Below, piece by piece: positions 1-9,793 of a stretch of DNA of 64,000 bases. The stretch comes from an uncultured Clostridia bacterium (GTDB lineage: Bacteria > Bacillota > Clostridia > Christensenellales > UBA1242). Below the pieces are notes generated by a model. That model was not told the DNA's origin and searched no databases. It was given only the letters and a program-made list of their open reading frames with translations. Each line of letters opens with the position of its first letter. The first letter of the stretch is position 1. A program made the translations under genes and the position numbers. The DNA is taken from NCBI GenBank assembly GCA_944381215.1, contig CALWKF010000005.1:23773-87772 (forward strand). Reading direction: 5' to 3'.

Positions 1-1148
1 ATAATGTCGGCCGCTTCGTCCATAAGGACTTCGGTATGGGTCGCCGTGTAACTTGTGCGAATCAACGCATCCCCAGCAGGGACTGCGGGACTAACGACAG
101 GGTTTACATACACGCCTTTTTCAAACAAGACCTTGCACGCGTAGAAGGTGCGGAAATCATCATATGTATTTATAGGAATAATCGGCGCCACACTCTCGCG
201 AATAGGGATGTTGCGCGATTTTAGCGCAGAACGCATATAGTCGGTAATGTGCATAAGGTGCTTCACGCGCTCGGGCTCGCGCTTCAAAATTTTCAAGGCC
301 TGGTGCGCACAAGCAACATTTGCGGGCGTCATACTAGCCGAGAATATAAAGGGGCGGGAAGTGTGCTTTACATACTCCACAACTTCCTTTTTCGCTGCCA
401 TAAAGCCACCCAGGCTCGCTAGGCTCTTTGAGAAAGTACCCATAATAATGTCCACATCATCTTCAAGACCGAAGTGCTCCGCAGTACCTCTGCCGTGCTC
501 GCCGAACACACCGAGTCCGTGCGCATCATCAATCATCACGCGCGCACCGTATTTTTTCGCCAACGCCACAATTTCGGGCAACTTACATAAATCGCCACCC
601 ATAGAGAACACGCCGTCGGTTACAATCAAAATGCCCTTGTCACTAGGTATGGTTTTTAGTTTGTTCTCAAGGTCTTCCATATCGCTGTGCTCATAGCGTT
701 TCAGCTCCGCGTAACTCAGCCGACAGCCGTCGTAAATGCTCGCGTGGTTTTCCTTGTCGCAAAGGATGACATCGTGGCGTCCAGCAATCGCGCTGATGAT
801 TCCTAGGTTGCTCTGGAAACCCGTTCCAAAGGTGATAACCTCATCCTTATGCAAAAACTCGGCAAGGTCGTGTTCAAATTCCAGGTGTAGGTCCAAGGTT
901 CCGTTTAAAAAACGCGAGCCCGAGCACCCAGAACCGTACTTTTTGTAGGCATTAATGCCCGCCTCAATGACTTCGGGGTGGCTGGTAAGGCCCAGATAGT
1001 TGTTACTACCAATCATAATGACACGATGCCCTTCCATATTTACGACCACGTCTTGACCACTCTCGAGGTAGTGAAAATACGGGTAAATACCCAGTTCTTT
1101 TGCCTTGTCTGCCAGGCTAAACGCCTTGCACTTTTCAAATAAATCCAT
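1..1148 (-). CDS. alpha-oxoamine synthase (serine palmitoyltransferase / KBL / BioF family), 3' end missing
   Basis: A PLP-dependent enzyme that condenses an amino acid with an acyl-CoA. The reverse strand is open from an ATG at 1148 to the window edge, about 382 residues, so only the C-terminus is lost. Visible landmarks are the N-terminal GSNNYLGL motif, the substrate-loop segment YGSGCSGSRFLNGT, the DDAHGLG cofactor segment and the PLP-lysine motif TFSKSLAS. The HTSRPFIFSAS and NPVVSPAVPAGDALIRTS segments look closer to serine palmitoyltransferase-like members than to classical BioF, but family members are hard to separate by eye. 2-amino-3-ketobutyrate CoA ligase is the main alternative. 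The gene is divergent from the ABC-like gene at 1350. Confidence 0.85.
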   Translation of the reverse strand, partial: MDLFEKCKAFSLADKAKELGIYPYFHYLESGQDVVVNMEGHRVIMIGSNNYLGLTSHPEVIEAGINAYKKYGSGCSGSRFLNGTLDLHLEFEHDLAEFLHKDEVITFGTGFQSNLGIISAIAGRHDVILCDKENHASIYDGCRLSYAELKRYEHSDMEDLENKLKTIPSDKGILIVTDGVFSMGGDLCKLPEIVALAKKYGARVMIDDAHGLGVFGEHGRGTAEHFGLEDDVDIIMGTFSKSLASLGGFMAAKKEVVEYVKHTSRPFIFSASMTPANVACAHQALKILKREPERVKHLMHITDYMRSALKSRNIPIRESVAPIIPINTYDDFRTFYACKVLFEKGVYVNPVVSPAVPAGDALIRTSYTATHTEVLMDEAADI

Positions 1149-1300
1149 AATAATTCTCCGTTTTATAAAGTATAATTTTAGTATAACAAAAAATTTTACA
1201 TTTGGCTAGCAATTTGAACAAAAAAAGATTTTACATGAATTTATACATTTTGTTAAATCGCAAAAGTCCAAATTTTTACTAACTTTTATTCGAAAATTAG

Positions 1301-1329
1301 TTGAAAAGAATTAGCAAATTGTGTATAAT
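1301..1329 (+). promoter_or_regulatory. sigma-A type promoter for the ABC-like/HTH pair
   Basis: TTGAAA at 1301-1306 and TATAAT at 1324-1329 are separated by exactly 17 bases. The start codon lies 20 bases downstream of the -10 box, with an AAGGAG ribosome site between them. Confidence 0.8.
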
Positions 1330-1349
1330 AATCAAATAAGGAGAAGTTT

Positions 1350-2024
1350 ATGGCTGAATTTGTAATTGAATTAAAAGACATTAAACTGGCGTATAATAAA
1401 GATTATTGCGCGCTATTTGATATTAATTTAACGCTAAAAAAAGGCGACAGGCTGGCAATCATAGGCGAAACTGGTAGCGGAAAAACCGCACTGCTTAGAC
1501 TCATCGCGGGCCTGGAAAAACAAAAGAGTGGCGAGTGCCTAATCGAAGGCGTGCCCGTTAGTAAAGTGAATTTTGCGAAGGACATCAGCCTTGGTTATTT
1601 GTCTACAAAGGCCGTGTTTTTTGAGCGTAAAAGTGTCTATAAAAATCTGCTTTGGGCGTTGAAAGTGCACAAGGTCGTCGCATCCGAGCGCGAGGAACGT
1701 ATTAACACTATTTTAAAGGAATACGACATCGAGTCGCTAGAAAAAGAGAAAATTAAAAATTTGTGTAGCAGTGATAGACGTCTTGTCCAAATTGCGCGCA
1801 TGGCCCTTAGGCCTCTTGACATAATTTTGTGCGACGATGTGTTGAGTGAGTATGATAACGACACGGTCGCTCGTATAAAAAAGGCGTTAGGGCAGTTGTT
1901 TGACAGTGCGCCAAAAGATAAAGTTATCATTATGGCGAGTCAAGAAAAGGAAACTTGCGCTGATTTTGTCAAGGAGTTTAAGTATTTAAAATCAGGAAGT
2001 TTTGTGGAGAAATTAGATGAATAG
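1350..2024 (+). CDS. degenerate ABC-type ATPase domain protein
   Basis: This 224-residue protein has the fold signature of an ABC transporter nucleotide-binding subunit. Walker A (GETGSGKT, residues 39-46) is intact. Other motifs are not: the LSGGQ position reads LCSSDRR (about 138-144), Walker B ends in DD rather than DE (162-163), and the switch histidine is replaced in ASQEKE (196-201). It probably binds nucleotide but may hydrolyse it poorly. No permease gene is adjacent. Its 3' end overlaps an HTH gene by 8 bases, so the two are co-translated, which fits a sensor or regulatory ATPase better than a transporter. That role is inference. Confidence 0.75.
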   Translation: MAEFVIELKDIKLAYNKDYCALFDINLTLKKGDRLAIIGETGSGKTALLRLIAGLEKQKSGECLIEGVPVSKVNFAKDISLGYLSTKAVFFERKSVYKNLLWALKVHKVVASEREERINTILKEYDIESLEKEKIKNLCSSDRRLVQIARMALRPLDIILCDDVLSEYDNDTVARIKKALGQLFDSAPKDKVIIMASQEKETCADFVKEFKYLKSGSFVEKLDE

Positions 2025-2403
2025 AGATTATTCAAAAAAGATTGCTATTAACTCGTCTTTGCTTGGAAACCTGCTCGTAAATCTTGACGATGAAAGTCTC
2101 GGGAATGTTGAAAATATGCTCGAGGATGAAAATGTTCAAAAGTTTTTTAAGGATGAGGAACTAACAATTACCGCGGACCTTTTTTTCAAAAATAATTTGA
2201 ATATCATAAAGACTGCGGAGGAGGCAATCATTCATCGCAACACGCTTGTGTACAGGCTCGAAAAAATAAAAAAAATGCTAGGCCTAGATATCCGCAACTT
2301 TGAAGACGCAGTTACCCTACATGTGCTACTTACCCTAAAACGATTGGAGCAAAAACGAAAAAGGCGCACAAACAAATTGTCGCGTCTGCAATCTTTAAAC
2401 TAA
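2017..2403 (+). CDS. PucR/CdaR-type helix-turn-helix protein, stand-alone C-terminal domain
   Basis: A 128-residue protein whose second half matches the HTH_30 domain found at the C-terminus of PucR/CdaR regulators: TAEEAIIHRNTLVYRLEKIK (about 69-88) followed by a leucine-rich helix pair. The N-terminal sensory domain of that family is absent, and residues 1-60 are acidic and unrecognised. It overlaps the ABC-like gene by 8 bases and ends at a terminator, so the pair forms a two-gene operon. DNA binding is expected from the family; targets are unknown. Confidence 0.75.
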   Translation: MNRDYSKKIAINSSLLGNLLVNLDDESLGNVENMLEDENVQKFFKDEELTITADLFFKNNLNIIKTAEEAIIHRNTLVYRLEKIKKMLGLDIRNFEDAVTLHVLLTLKRLEQKRKRRTNKLSRLQSLN

Positions 2404-2405
2404 GG

Positions 2406-2430
2406 GAGCCTCGGGCTCTTTTTTATTTTT
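2406..2430 (+). terminator. rho-independent terminator of the ABC-like/HTH operon
   Basis: GAGCC (2406-2410) and GGCTC (2414-2418) form a 5-bp stem with a three-base loop, followed by a long T-rich tract, directly after the stop codon. Confidence 0.8.
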
Positions 2431-2662
2431 TAAATTAAAGTATACACAATACTATAAAAAATAAAAGTAATAATTATATAAATAAATTAAAGTATAAAGC
2501 ATTAAATTAATAGTATAAATGATATTATAAATTAAATTATAATAGTTAATTAAAAATTACATATAATAAATAAAAATATAAACTAAATCATATATTATTT
2601 ATAATAAAATAAGTTATTTAGATTGATAAATATTATATAAAAAGAATGTTTAAAGTTTGAAA
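2431..2662. other. extremely AT-rich spacer
   Basis: Almost entirely A and T with only scattered G or C, well below the rest of the window. No open frame, hairpin or recognised motif is visible. It separates two convergent units. Confidence 0.7.
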
Positions 2663-3157
2663 TTATTTAACTTTATTCAGTTTTAAAATCTCTGATTCTT
2701 GATTTTTGGCAACTTCAACTTGTGGGGGTGCTGGGGTTGATTTTTTAAATAATGGCAACAAAACCTTTAAAATCTCTAAAAAATTAGCATTTTTATTCAA
2801 ATTTTGAGTACTATGCACATTATTTTCATATTGCATAGTACTTTGCATAGTACCTGAATTTGCGAATAATTGGTTGTTGGTTTTCGGCTGATTGTTTGTA
2901 AAATTTTTTGATTGAGGAAAGGTGTTGTTTAAATTTTGGTGCTGAGAGTCATGGGTAGATTGTGTATTTTGAGTTTGTGGGAAATTATATGTAGGTAATG
3001 ACCAGTATGGGTTTTGATAATCGGGTGCGGTTTGCGTGTCAAAATTTGAGGGCTTGGGTTTACTAAATGTATTAGAAATTAAATTTAATATGCCCTCGAT
3101 ATTTTCAATACCAATGTTGTTTAAAAGATTTAAAATATAAACTTGTATATCAACACG
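2663..3157 (-). pseudogene. open frame of a Asn/Gln-rich protein lacking a normal start
   Basis: The reverse strand is open for 165 codons from a stop at 3158-3160 to TAA at 2663. The first ATG in frame is only at 2848, which leaves 61 codons. The translation is rich in N, Q, S and T. A hydrophobic segment near the upstream end (IEGILNLISNTF) and another near the C-terminus (LEILKVLLPLF) look like real protein rather than random sequence. It may start at a rare codon such as ATT, or have lost its start. Three copies of the TGCATAGTAC motif lie inside it. Product unknown. Confidence 0.4.
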
Positions 3158-3205
3158 TTAATATATGACTCATATACTGAATTAGTGAATAGCGAGGTGG
3201 TGAAT

Positions 3206-3610
3206 ATGAACTTAAAAGATTTTAGTAGTACACAAAAGATTGATTCAAATAAAAGTACCAAAGAAAAAGCGGGCGAGCAAAACTCCAAGAAAGACGCTGA
3301 ACAAGAAAAAATTAAAAGCGCACAAGCAAACAGTTTTACTCAAAATGCCGATTTTGAAAAAATTTTGGAAAGTGATGAATTTAAAAAGGTTGAAAATGAG
3401 TACGGCGATATTATTCAAGATTTTGTATCCAAATACGGCGAAATGGATGAGGCGGACATAATTTCGGAAATTTTGAGATTGATTGCCATAAAAAAGCAGG
3501 AGGGCACTTTTGACCCCACGCTTATACGAAATTTGGCCACGCAAATTGCACCAATGTTAAATGAAGAGCAACGCGCGAAAATGAATTATTTATTATCAAT
3601 TTTGGATTAA
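3206..3610 (+). CDS. small charged protein of unknown function
   Basis: I chose the ATG at 3206 because a GAGGTGG ribosome site lies just upstream; the frame is open from 3143. The 134-residue product is cytoplasmic. Residues 1-55 are low-complexity (K, E, S, Q) and probably disordered. The rest is helical and acidic, ending in a segment containing PMLNEEQRAKMNYLL. It ends two bases before the subtilase start, so the two genes are almost certainly co-translated and the small protein could be a partner of the protease. I do not recognise the family. Confidence 0.65.
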   Translation: MNLKDFSSTQKIDSNKSTKEKAGEQNSKKDAEQEKIKSAQANSFTQNADFEKILESDEFKKVENEYGDIIQDFVSKYGEMDEADIISEILRLIAIKKQEGTFDPTLIRNLATQIAPMLNEEQRAKMNYLLSILD

Positions 3611-3612
3611 GT

Positions 3613-4752
3613 ATGAACTTTTTTAAAATAGACCCGCGATTGTTATGTGTGAGAGTGGCTAGCAATACTTCGACTGTGAAATACATATTATTTGTGCAAA
3701 ATTACGAAAAAGCACGTGAAATTTTAGAAAATAACGCAAGTTTTACCATTTTAGGCGAATATCCTTTCATTCGCGCTTTTGCTGTTGAGAGCACAAACAG
3801 CGCAATATTTTCGCTTGCCTTGAATTCGTGGGTGGAGTACATCGCATCTGTTAACATTGCAAGCGCGCTAATGTTTGACGCACGTGAAAAAATTAATGTC
3901 AATAGTTTGCATCAGGCGGGGTATACAGGGAAAAATGTGCGTGTGGCGGTAATTGATACTGGGTGTTATCCGCATATCGACTTTTTGCTAGGCAGAAATC
4001 GAGTAATCGAGTTTGTGGATCTTATAAATGACAAAAGCACTATGTATGATGACAATGGCCACGGCACTTTTGTAACTGGCGTGCTTGCTGGAAGTGGTGC
4101 ATATAGCAAAGGGAAATTTCGCGGTGTCGCTCCTGGGTGCGACCTTATAATTCTCAAAGCCTTAAACAACGACGGGCAAACGCAAGCCTTTAAGGTGCTG
4201 GATGCAATGCAGTGGGTGTATGAAAATCGTAATAAATATAACATAAAAGTTGTGTGCATGAGTTTCGGTAGCACGCCACTTGCTCGAAATGATCCGCTTA
4301 GCCTTGGTGCCAGCAGTTTGTGGGATGCTGGTATAACGGTTGTGAGTGCAGTGGGTAACGATGGCCCAAAAGCCGAGACCGTTAAGTCCCCAGGCAGTTG
4401 TTCTAAAATTATCACGGTTGGCTGTGCTGATACGACTGGGGCCGATATCAAGGTCGCCGATTTTAGTTCCCGTGGGCCAATATTTGATATTATCAAGCCC
4501 GACTTAATCGCTCCAGGGGTGAATGTAACTTCACTTGCAAACAATACCTCTTTTTTGACGCAAATGACAGGCACAAGCGTCAGCACGCCCTTCGTTGCAG
4601 GTGTTGCGACTTTACTATTAGAGCGGAATCCATACCTTTTGCCTAATCAAATAAAGTCAATAATTATGTATAGTTGCACGCGTCTTAATTGCGATCCAAA
4701 TGATTGTGGAATGGGTATGCTAAATGCAGAGTCTGCATTTTTATATCAATAA
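3613..4752 (+). CDS. subtilisin-like (S8) serine protease, apparently intracellular
   Basis: A 379-residue peptidase with a complete catalytic triad: Asp115 in AVIDTG, His150 in NGHGTFV and Ser322 in TGTSVSTP. Asn249 in SAVGNDG is the oxyanion residue. Residues 1-105 resemble an I9-type inhibitory propeptide, but there is no signal peptide, so the enzyme probably acts in the cytoplasm or the developing spore. The gene lies directly upstream of the sigma-F operon, which hints at a sporulation or stationary-phase role (inference). It is followed by a terminator at 4895. Confidence 0.9.
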   Translation: MNFFKIDPRLLCVRVASNTSTVKYILFVQNYEKAREILENNASFTILGEYPFIRAFAVESTNSAIFSLALNSWVEYIASVNIASALMFDAREKINVNSLHQAGYTGKNVRVAVIDTGCYPHIDFLLGRNRVIEFVDLINDKSTMYDDNGHGTFVTGVLAGSGAYSKGKFRGVAPGCDLIILKALNNDGQTQAFKVLDAMQWVYENRNKYNIKVVCMSFGSTPLARNDPLSLGASSLWDAGITVVSAVGNDGPKAETVKSPGSCSKIITVGCADTTGADIKVADFSSRGPIFDIIKPDLIAPGVNVTSLANNTSFLTQMTGTSVSTPFVAGVATLLLERNPYLLPNQIKSIIMYSCTRLNCDPNDCGMGMLNAESAFLYQ

Positions 4753-4805
4753 TTTTGCTTGTATTTTTCAAAAACGTGCAAAAAATTATCACTTTTACAC
4801 ATTTT
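4745..4805. repeat. headless copy of the dispersed AT-rich repeat
   Basis: The stretch after the protease stop (ATAATTTTGCTTGTATTTTT, then A-rich, then ACTTTTACACA) is closely matched at 51247-51300, where it continues into the TGCATAGTAC-type head. This copy lacks the head. See the findings for the family. Confidence 0.55.
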
Positions 4806-4894
4806 TAACACCTTTCCATTTAATTTTGAAAAAAATTTTTCAGTTTTTAATGATTTTGTGAAATTCATAAAATATTTTCATAATGTTAATTTTA

Positions 4895-4920
4895 GTCGAG
4901 ATTGGTGCTCGGCTTTTTTT
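4895..4920 (+). terminator. terminator downstream of the S8 protease
   Basis: GTCGAG (4895-4900) pairs with CTCGGC (4908-4913, one G-T pair) around a seven-base loop and is followed by seven T residues. The 4753-5146 gap otherwise holds the repeat copy at 4745 and AT-rich sequence. Confidence 0.75.
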
Positions 4921-5146
4921 ATTTATTTTTGCATTAACTATGCTCTGTGGTCTTATACCCTTTGTATTATTAAAGTTATCCTTTTTATTTATATAAAATA
5001 GGTTGGTAGCCTTATGCAAAATATTTAAAATCCCGCATGGCTTAGATTTGATAATTTTTAACAAAATCAGTGTTGATTCTCTAAAATATAGCAATTTTTT
5101 TATTCAATTTTATTGTAGAATTAGATTGTCTAGGAGGAAAGTGCTT

Positions 5147-5455
5147 ATGCAAGTTAATGCAAAAGTTTATATGGACACTCTGTATTTATCTATCGCTGGC
5201 GAGTTGGATGAACATACCGCACACTATGCTCGAAGTGCTATGGACAATCAACTCGACTCAGCAGAATTCAAGCAAGTCATTATAGATTTATCAAAGCTTG
5301 ATTTTATGGACAGCACGGGGATTGGAGTTTTGATTGGTAGGTATAAAAAACTCAAACAACGAAATACGCCTGTGTTCATCTCCAATCCAAGTGCGCAAGC
5401 AGATAAGATATTTAAAATGACTGCACTCTATGATGTGATGCCCAAAATTAATTAA
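5147..5455 (+). CDS. spoIIAA: anti-sigma F factor antagonist SpoIIAA
   Basis: The STAS-domain protein that, when unphosphorylated, sequesters SpoIIAB and frees sigma F in the forespore. I take the ATG at 5147, preceded by a TAGGAGG ribosome site; upstream frame extensions lack one. The product is 102 residues. Ser56 in the MDSTGIGVLIG segment is the phosphorylation site expected from the family. It is first in the three-gene spoIIA operon, 32 bases before spoIIAB. I could not identify a convincing sigma-H promoter by eye. Confidence 0.92.
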   Translation: MQVNAKVYMDTLYLSIAGELDEHTAHYARSAMDNQLDSAEFKQVIIDLSKLDFMDSTGIGVLIGRYKKLKQRNTPVFISNPSAQADKIFKMTALYDVMPKIN

Positions 5456-5487
5456 AGGAGTTAACAAAATATTCAAAGGGAGTAATT

Positions 5488-5949
5488 ATGAATTATATTA
5501 ATGAAATGACACTGCAATTCGATTCGCACTCGATAAACGAAGGGTTTGCTCGTAGTGCGGTGGCGGCATTTTGCGTGCAACTTAACCCAACACTTGATGA
5601 AATTACCGACATAAAAACCGCTGTGAGCGAGGCTGTAACCAACTGTGTCGTCCACGCTTACCCAAAATCGAAGGGTAAAATTACTGTGTGGGTGGGCCTT
5701 AAAAAAACTCGCGAAATTGATATAAAAGTAATCGATAATGGAGTAGGAATTGCTGACTTACAGCGCGCACGCGAGCCCTTTTTTACGACGAAACCTGATG
5801 AAGAGCGTGCGGGTATGGGGTTTACCGTAATGGAAAGTTTTATGGACACGGTAAATCTCGAGCGTAACGAAAATGGCGGTATAGTGGTTGAGATGTCTAA
5901 ATCATTAGGTCGGCGCAAGGCTATGGCCGTAGGTGGTGAAAATGATTGA
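5488..5949 (+). CDS. spoIIAB: anti-sigma F factor / serine kinase SpoIIAB
   Basis: A GHKL-family kinase of 153 residues that binds and inhibits sigma F and phosphorylates SpoIIAA. The N-box helix contains Glu48 and Asn52 (SEAVTN), the nucleotide-binding loop is DNGVGI (83-88), and the glycine lid is GMGF (109-112). The ribosome site is AAAGGGAG. It overlaps sigF by 8 bases, as in other spore formers, so the stoichiometry of anti-sigma and sigma is translationally coupled. Confidence 0.93.
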   Translation: MNYINEMTLQFDSHSINEGFARSAVAAFCVQLNPTLDEITDIKTAVSEAVTNCVVHAYPKSKGKITVWVGLKKTREIDIKVIDNGVGIADLQRAREPFFTTKPDEERAGMGFTVMESFMDTVNLERNENGGIVVEMSKSLGRRKAMAVGGEND

Positions 5950-6664
5950 TTATGCGCAAACGCTTCGACTAATCAAGTTAGCGCAAGACGGCGACCAGGA
6001 TGCCAAAGATATGTTAATAAATGAACATTATCCGCTGGTCAAAAGTGTGATTCGCCGTTATCGAAACAAGGGCATTGATTACGATGACCTTTTTCAACTT
6101 GGTTGCGTCGGCTTTGTGAAAGCAATTAATAATTTCGACACCTCATACAATGTCCGCTTTAGCACTTATGCCGTGCCTATGATTGCGGGTGAGGTAAAGC
6201 GTTTTTTGCGCGATGATGGTTACATCAAGGTCAGTCGCGCCATCAAGTCCCAGGCTATAGAAATTAATCGGTATTTAGACAGCCTTCCCGCCGATAGCCC
6301 CGCACCCAGTATTACGGACATCGCGGAAAAATTTAATTTGGAACCGCAAGAAGTCGTGTTTGCGATGGACAGTACTCGTTATCCAGTAAGTTTGTCGACC
6401 CCAGTTGATAGTAACGAAGAGGGAAGTGTAACCCTAGGTGAGCGTATAGCAACGCAGGAAGAGGAAGATTCAAAACTCGATCACTTCATACTAAAACAAT
6501 TAATTGAATCACTATCTCCACGCGACAGAAAAATTATAATTATGCGTTATTATCGAGACAAAACACAGAGCGAAATCGCCAAAGAATTAGGTGTTAGTCA
6601 AGTCCAAGTATCCAGAATCGAAAATAAAGTTTTACAAAATATGCGCAAAAAGTTTGGAGAATAA
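5942..6664 (+). CDS. sigF: RNA polymerase sigma factor F (early forespore)
   Basis: A sigma-70 family factor of 240 residues directing forespore transcription. Region 2 is clear (DLFQLGCVGFVKAINNFD at 49-66, then FSTYAVPMIAGEV) and region 4 ends in the helix-turn-helix QSEIAKELGVSQVQVSRIE. An upstream GTG at 5933 is in frame, but the AGGTGG ribosome site fits the ATG at 5942. Sigma G is the closest relative; position after spoIIAB identifies sigma F. Transcription ends at the terminator at 6671. Confidence 0.93.
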   Translation: MIDYAQTLRLIKLAQDGDQDAKDMLINEHYPLVKSVIRRYRNKGIDYDDLFQLGCVGFVKAINNFDTSYNVRFSTYAVPMIAGEVKRFLRDDGYIKVSRAIKSQAIEINRYLDSLPADSPAPSITDIAEKFNLEPQEVVFAMDSTRYPVSLSTPVDSNEEGSVTLGERIATQEEEDSKLDHFILKQLIESLSPRDRKIIIMRYYRDKTQSEIAKELGVSQVQVSRIENKVLQNMRKKFGE

Positions 6665-6670
6665 TCAAAA

Positions 6671-6706
6671 AATCACTGTTTTTAGTGGTTTTTTCTTTGT
6701 TTTTTT
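6671..6706 (+). terminator. terminator of the spoIIA operon
   Basis: AATCACT pairs with AGTGGTT (one G-T pair) around a short T-rich loop, followed by a T-rich tail, seven bases after the sigF stop. Confidence 0.75.
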
Positions 6707-6917
6707 AGTGTTTTCAAAAAAATTTAAATTTAATGTATAATTTAAAATACGCTTTAATTAATCATATTTTTTTACTTAAAATTATTTTATAATTATACAA
6801 ATTTTGTATTAATATTAATTTAAAACAAGTATAAGAAGGCGCAAAATTTGTGTTTTAATTTATGGGTGATAAAGTTTATTTTTATTTTGTGCGTGGGCAT
6901 TTATATTATATTTTCTA
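6707..6917. other. AT-rich intergenic region upstream of nth
   Basis: No gene, hairpin or repeat seen apart from the nth promoter at its right end. Confidence 0.6.
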
Positions 6918-6946
6918 TTGAAAAAATGTAGTAAATATGATATAAT
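6918..6946 (+). promoter_or_regulatory. sigma-A type promoter with extended -10 for nth
   Basis: TTGAAA (6918-6923), 17-base spacer, TATAAT (6941-6946) preceded by TGA, giving an extended -10 element. The start codon follows 24 bases later with an AGGAG site. Confidence 0.82.
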
Positions 6947-6969
6947 AATTATTATTAGGAGTTATACAA

Positions 6970-7623
6970 ATGATAGACAAGGTAATGAATTATTTAACCG
7001 AGATGTTTCCAAATCCCGATCCTGAACTAAATTTTGATACTGATTTTCAGTGCTTGGTGGCGGTAATTTTGAGTGCGCAATGTACGGACAAGCGCGTGAA
7101 CGAAGTTACCAAGGTTTTGTTTCAAAAATACCCTGATGTCGAGAGTATGGCAAAACTTACTCAACCCGAACTCGAGCAGATGATATACAGCACGGGTTTT
7201 TATCACAATAAGGCCAAAAATATTTTGGCATTGTCTCACACCTTAATTGAAAAATTTGGTGGAGTGGTACCGCATGACCCCGAAGTGTTAGAGACTTTGC
7301 CAGGGGTGGGGCGCAAAACAGCTAATGTAGTTTCGAGCGCGCGGTTTGGTGCGAACAGAATAGGGGTGGACACACATGTCTTTCGTGTAACAAACCGCAT
7401 TGGTTTAGTCGATGCAAAGACTCCGCTGGAAGTCGAGAGGCAGTGGAACGAAAAATATCCACAGTATGTTGACCACGATGCGCATTTTAGACTGGTACTT
7501 TTTGGCAGATACTTTTGCAAGGCGCAGAATCCTAGTTGTGCGGAATGCAAAATAAAAGATATTTGCAAATACTATAAAGAGCAAAAGCCACTGAAACGCG
7601 AAAAAATTAAACAAGGTGCATAG
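6970..7623 (+). CDS. nth: endonuclease III
   Basis: A bifunctional DNA glycosylase/AP lyase of base-excision repair that removes oxidised pyrimidines. The 217-residue product has the helix-hairpin-helix LPGVGRKTA (110-118) with catalytic Lys116, and catalytic Asp134 in GVDTHV. The 4Fe-4S cluster ligands are Cys183, Cys190, Cys193 and Cys199 in the canonical C-x6-C-x2-C-x5-C spacing. It is a single-gene unit with its own promoter. Length and motifs are those of a functional enzyme. Confidence 0.95.
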   Translation: MIDKVMNYLTEMFPNPDPELNFDTDFQCLVAVILSAQCTDKRVNEVTKVLFQKYPDVESMAKLTQPELEQMIYSTGFYHNKAKNILALSHTLIEKFGGVVPHDPEVLETLPGVGRKTANVVSSARFGANRIGVDTHVFRVTNRIGLVDAKTPLEVERQWNEKYPQYVDHDAHFRLVLFGRYFCKAQNPSCAECKIKDICKYYKEQKPLKREKIKQGA

Positions 7624-9233
<1,610 letters not shown>

Positions 9234-9235
9234 GT

Positions 9236-9769
9236 ATGGAAAATAGAACTTTTTTACCAAAATCACCTAAAAATATAGGTTATATCGTGTTTTTGGTGGT
9301 GATTTTGCTGGCTTTTATCGCGCTACTTGTTTATGGAATCGGCTGGGGCAGTTGGTTCGACATCGTGCTCGGCGCGTTGGGAATGTTGTTAGTGCCGTTT
9401 GAAATGTATGGAGTGCTAGCCTCTAAAATTACTTTTACCGAAGATAAAATTGAATACACTTGCGGAACATTTAGCAGGTACGCACCAAATGCAAAATTGA
9501 TTAGCGAAATTGAATACAAAAACATCGAAAACTACGACCACACCAACACAAAGAAGCAACTCGTTACCCTACATTTAAAGGATAATACAGTCGCCACACT
9601 GTGCCTAAAACAGTACACCGCCACCCAAATAACTACTATTTTGGACTTGATAAATGAGCGCATAAGGGACGAAACGAGCCCTTCGCAAGAAGCTACCAAA
9701 CAAGCGGAAAATCATCAAAAAGTGTCAAGAAACATTAAAAAAACGCAAAAAAATGCGAAAAAACGTTAA
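9236..9769 (+). CDS. two-helix membrane protein, PH-like cytoplasmic part
   Basis: A 177-residue protein with two adjacent transmembrane helices (about 14-34 and 39-62) followed by a beta-rich soluble domain and a lysine-rich, probably disordered tail. The layout resembles small bacterial PH-domain membrane proteins, but I cannot confirm the family. It starts 3 bases after obg and ends 25 bases before yhbY, so it is part of the same transcript. Confidence 0.65.
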   Translation: MENRTFLPKSPKNIGYIVFLVVILLAFIALLVYGIGWGSWFDIVLGALGMLLVPFEMYGVLASKITFTEDKIEYTCGTFSRYAPNAKLISEIEYKNIENYDHTNTKKQLVTLHLKDNTVATLCLKQYTATQITTILDLINERIRDETSPSQEATKQAENHQKVSRNIKKTQKNAKKR

Positions 9770-9793
9770 TTTTTATATAAAAAGGAGTAAATT

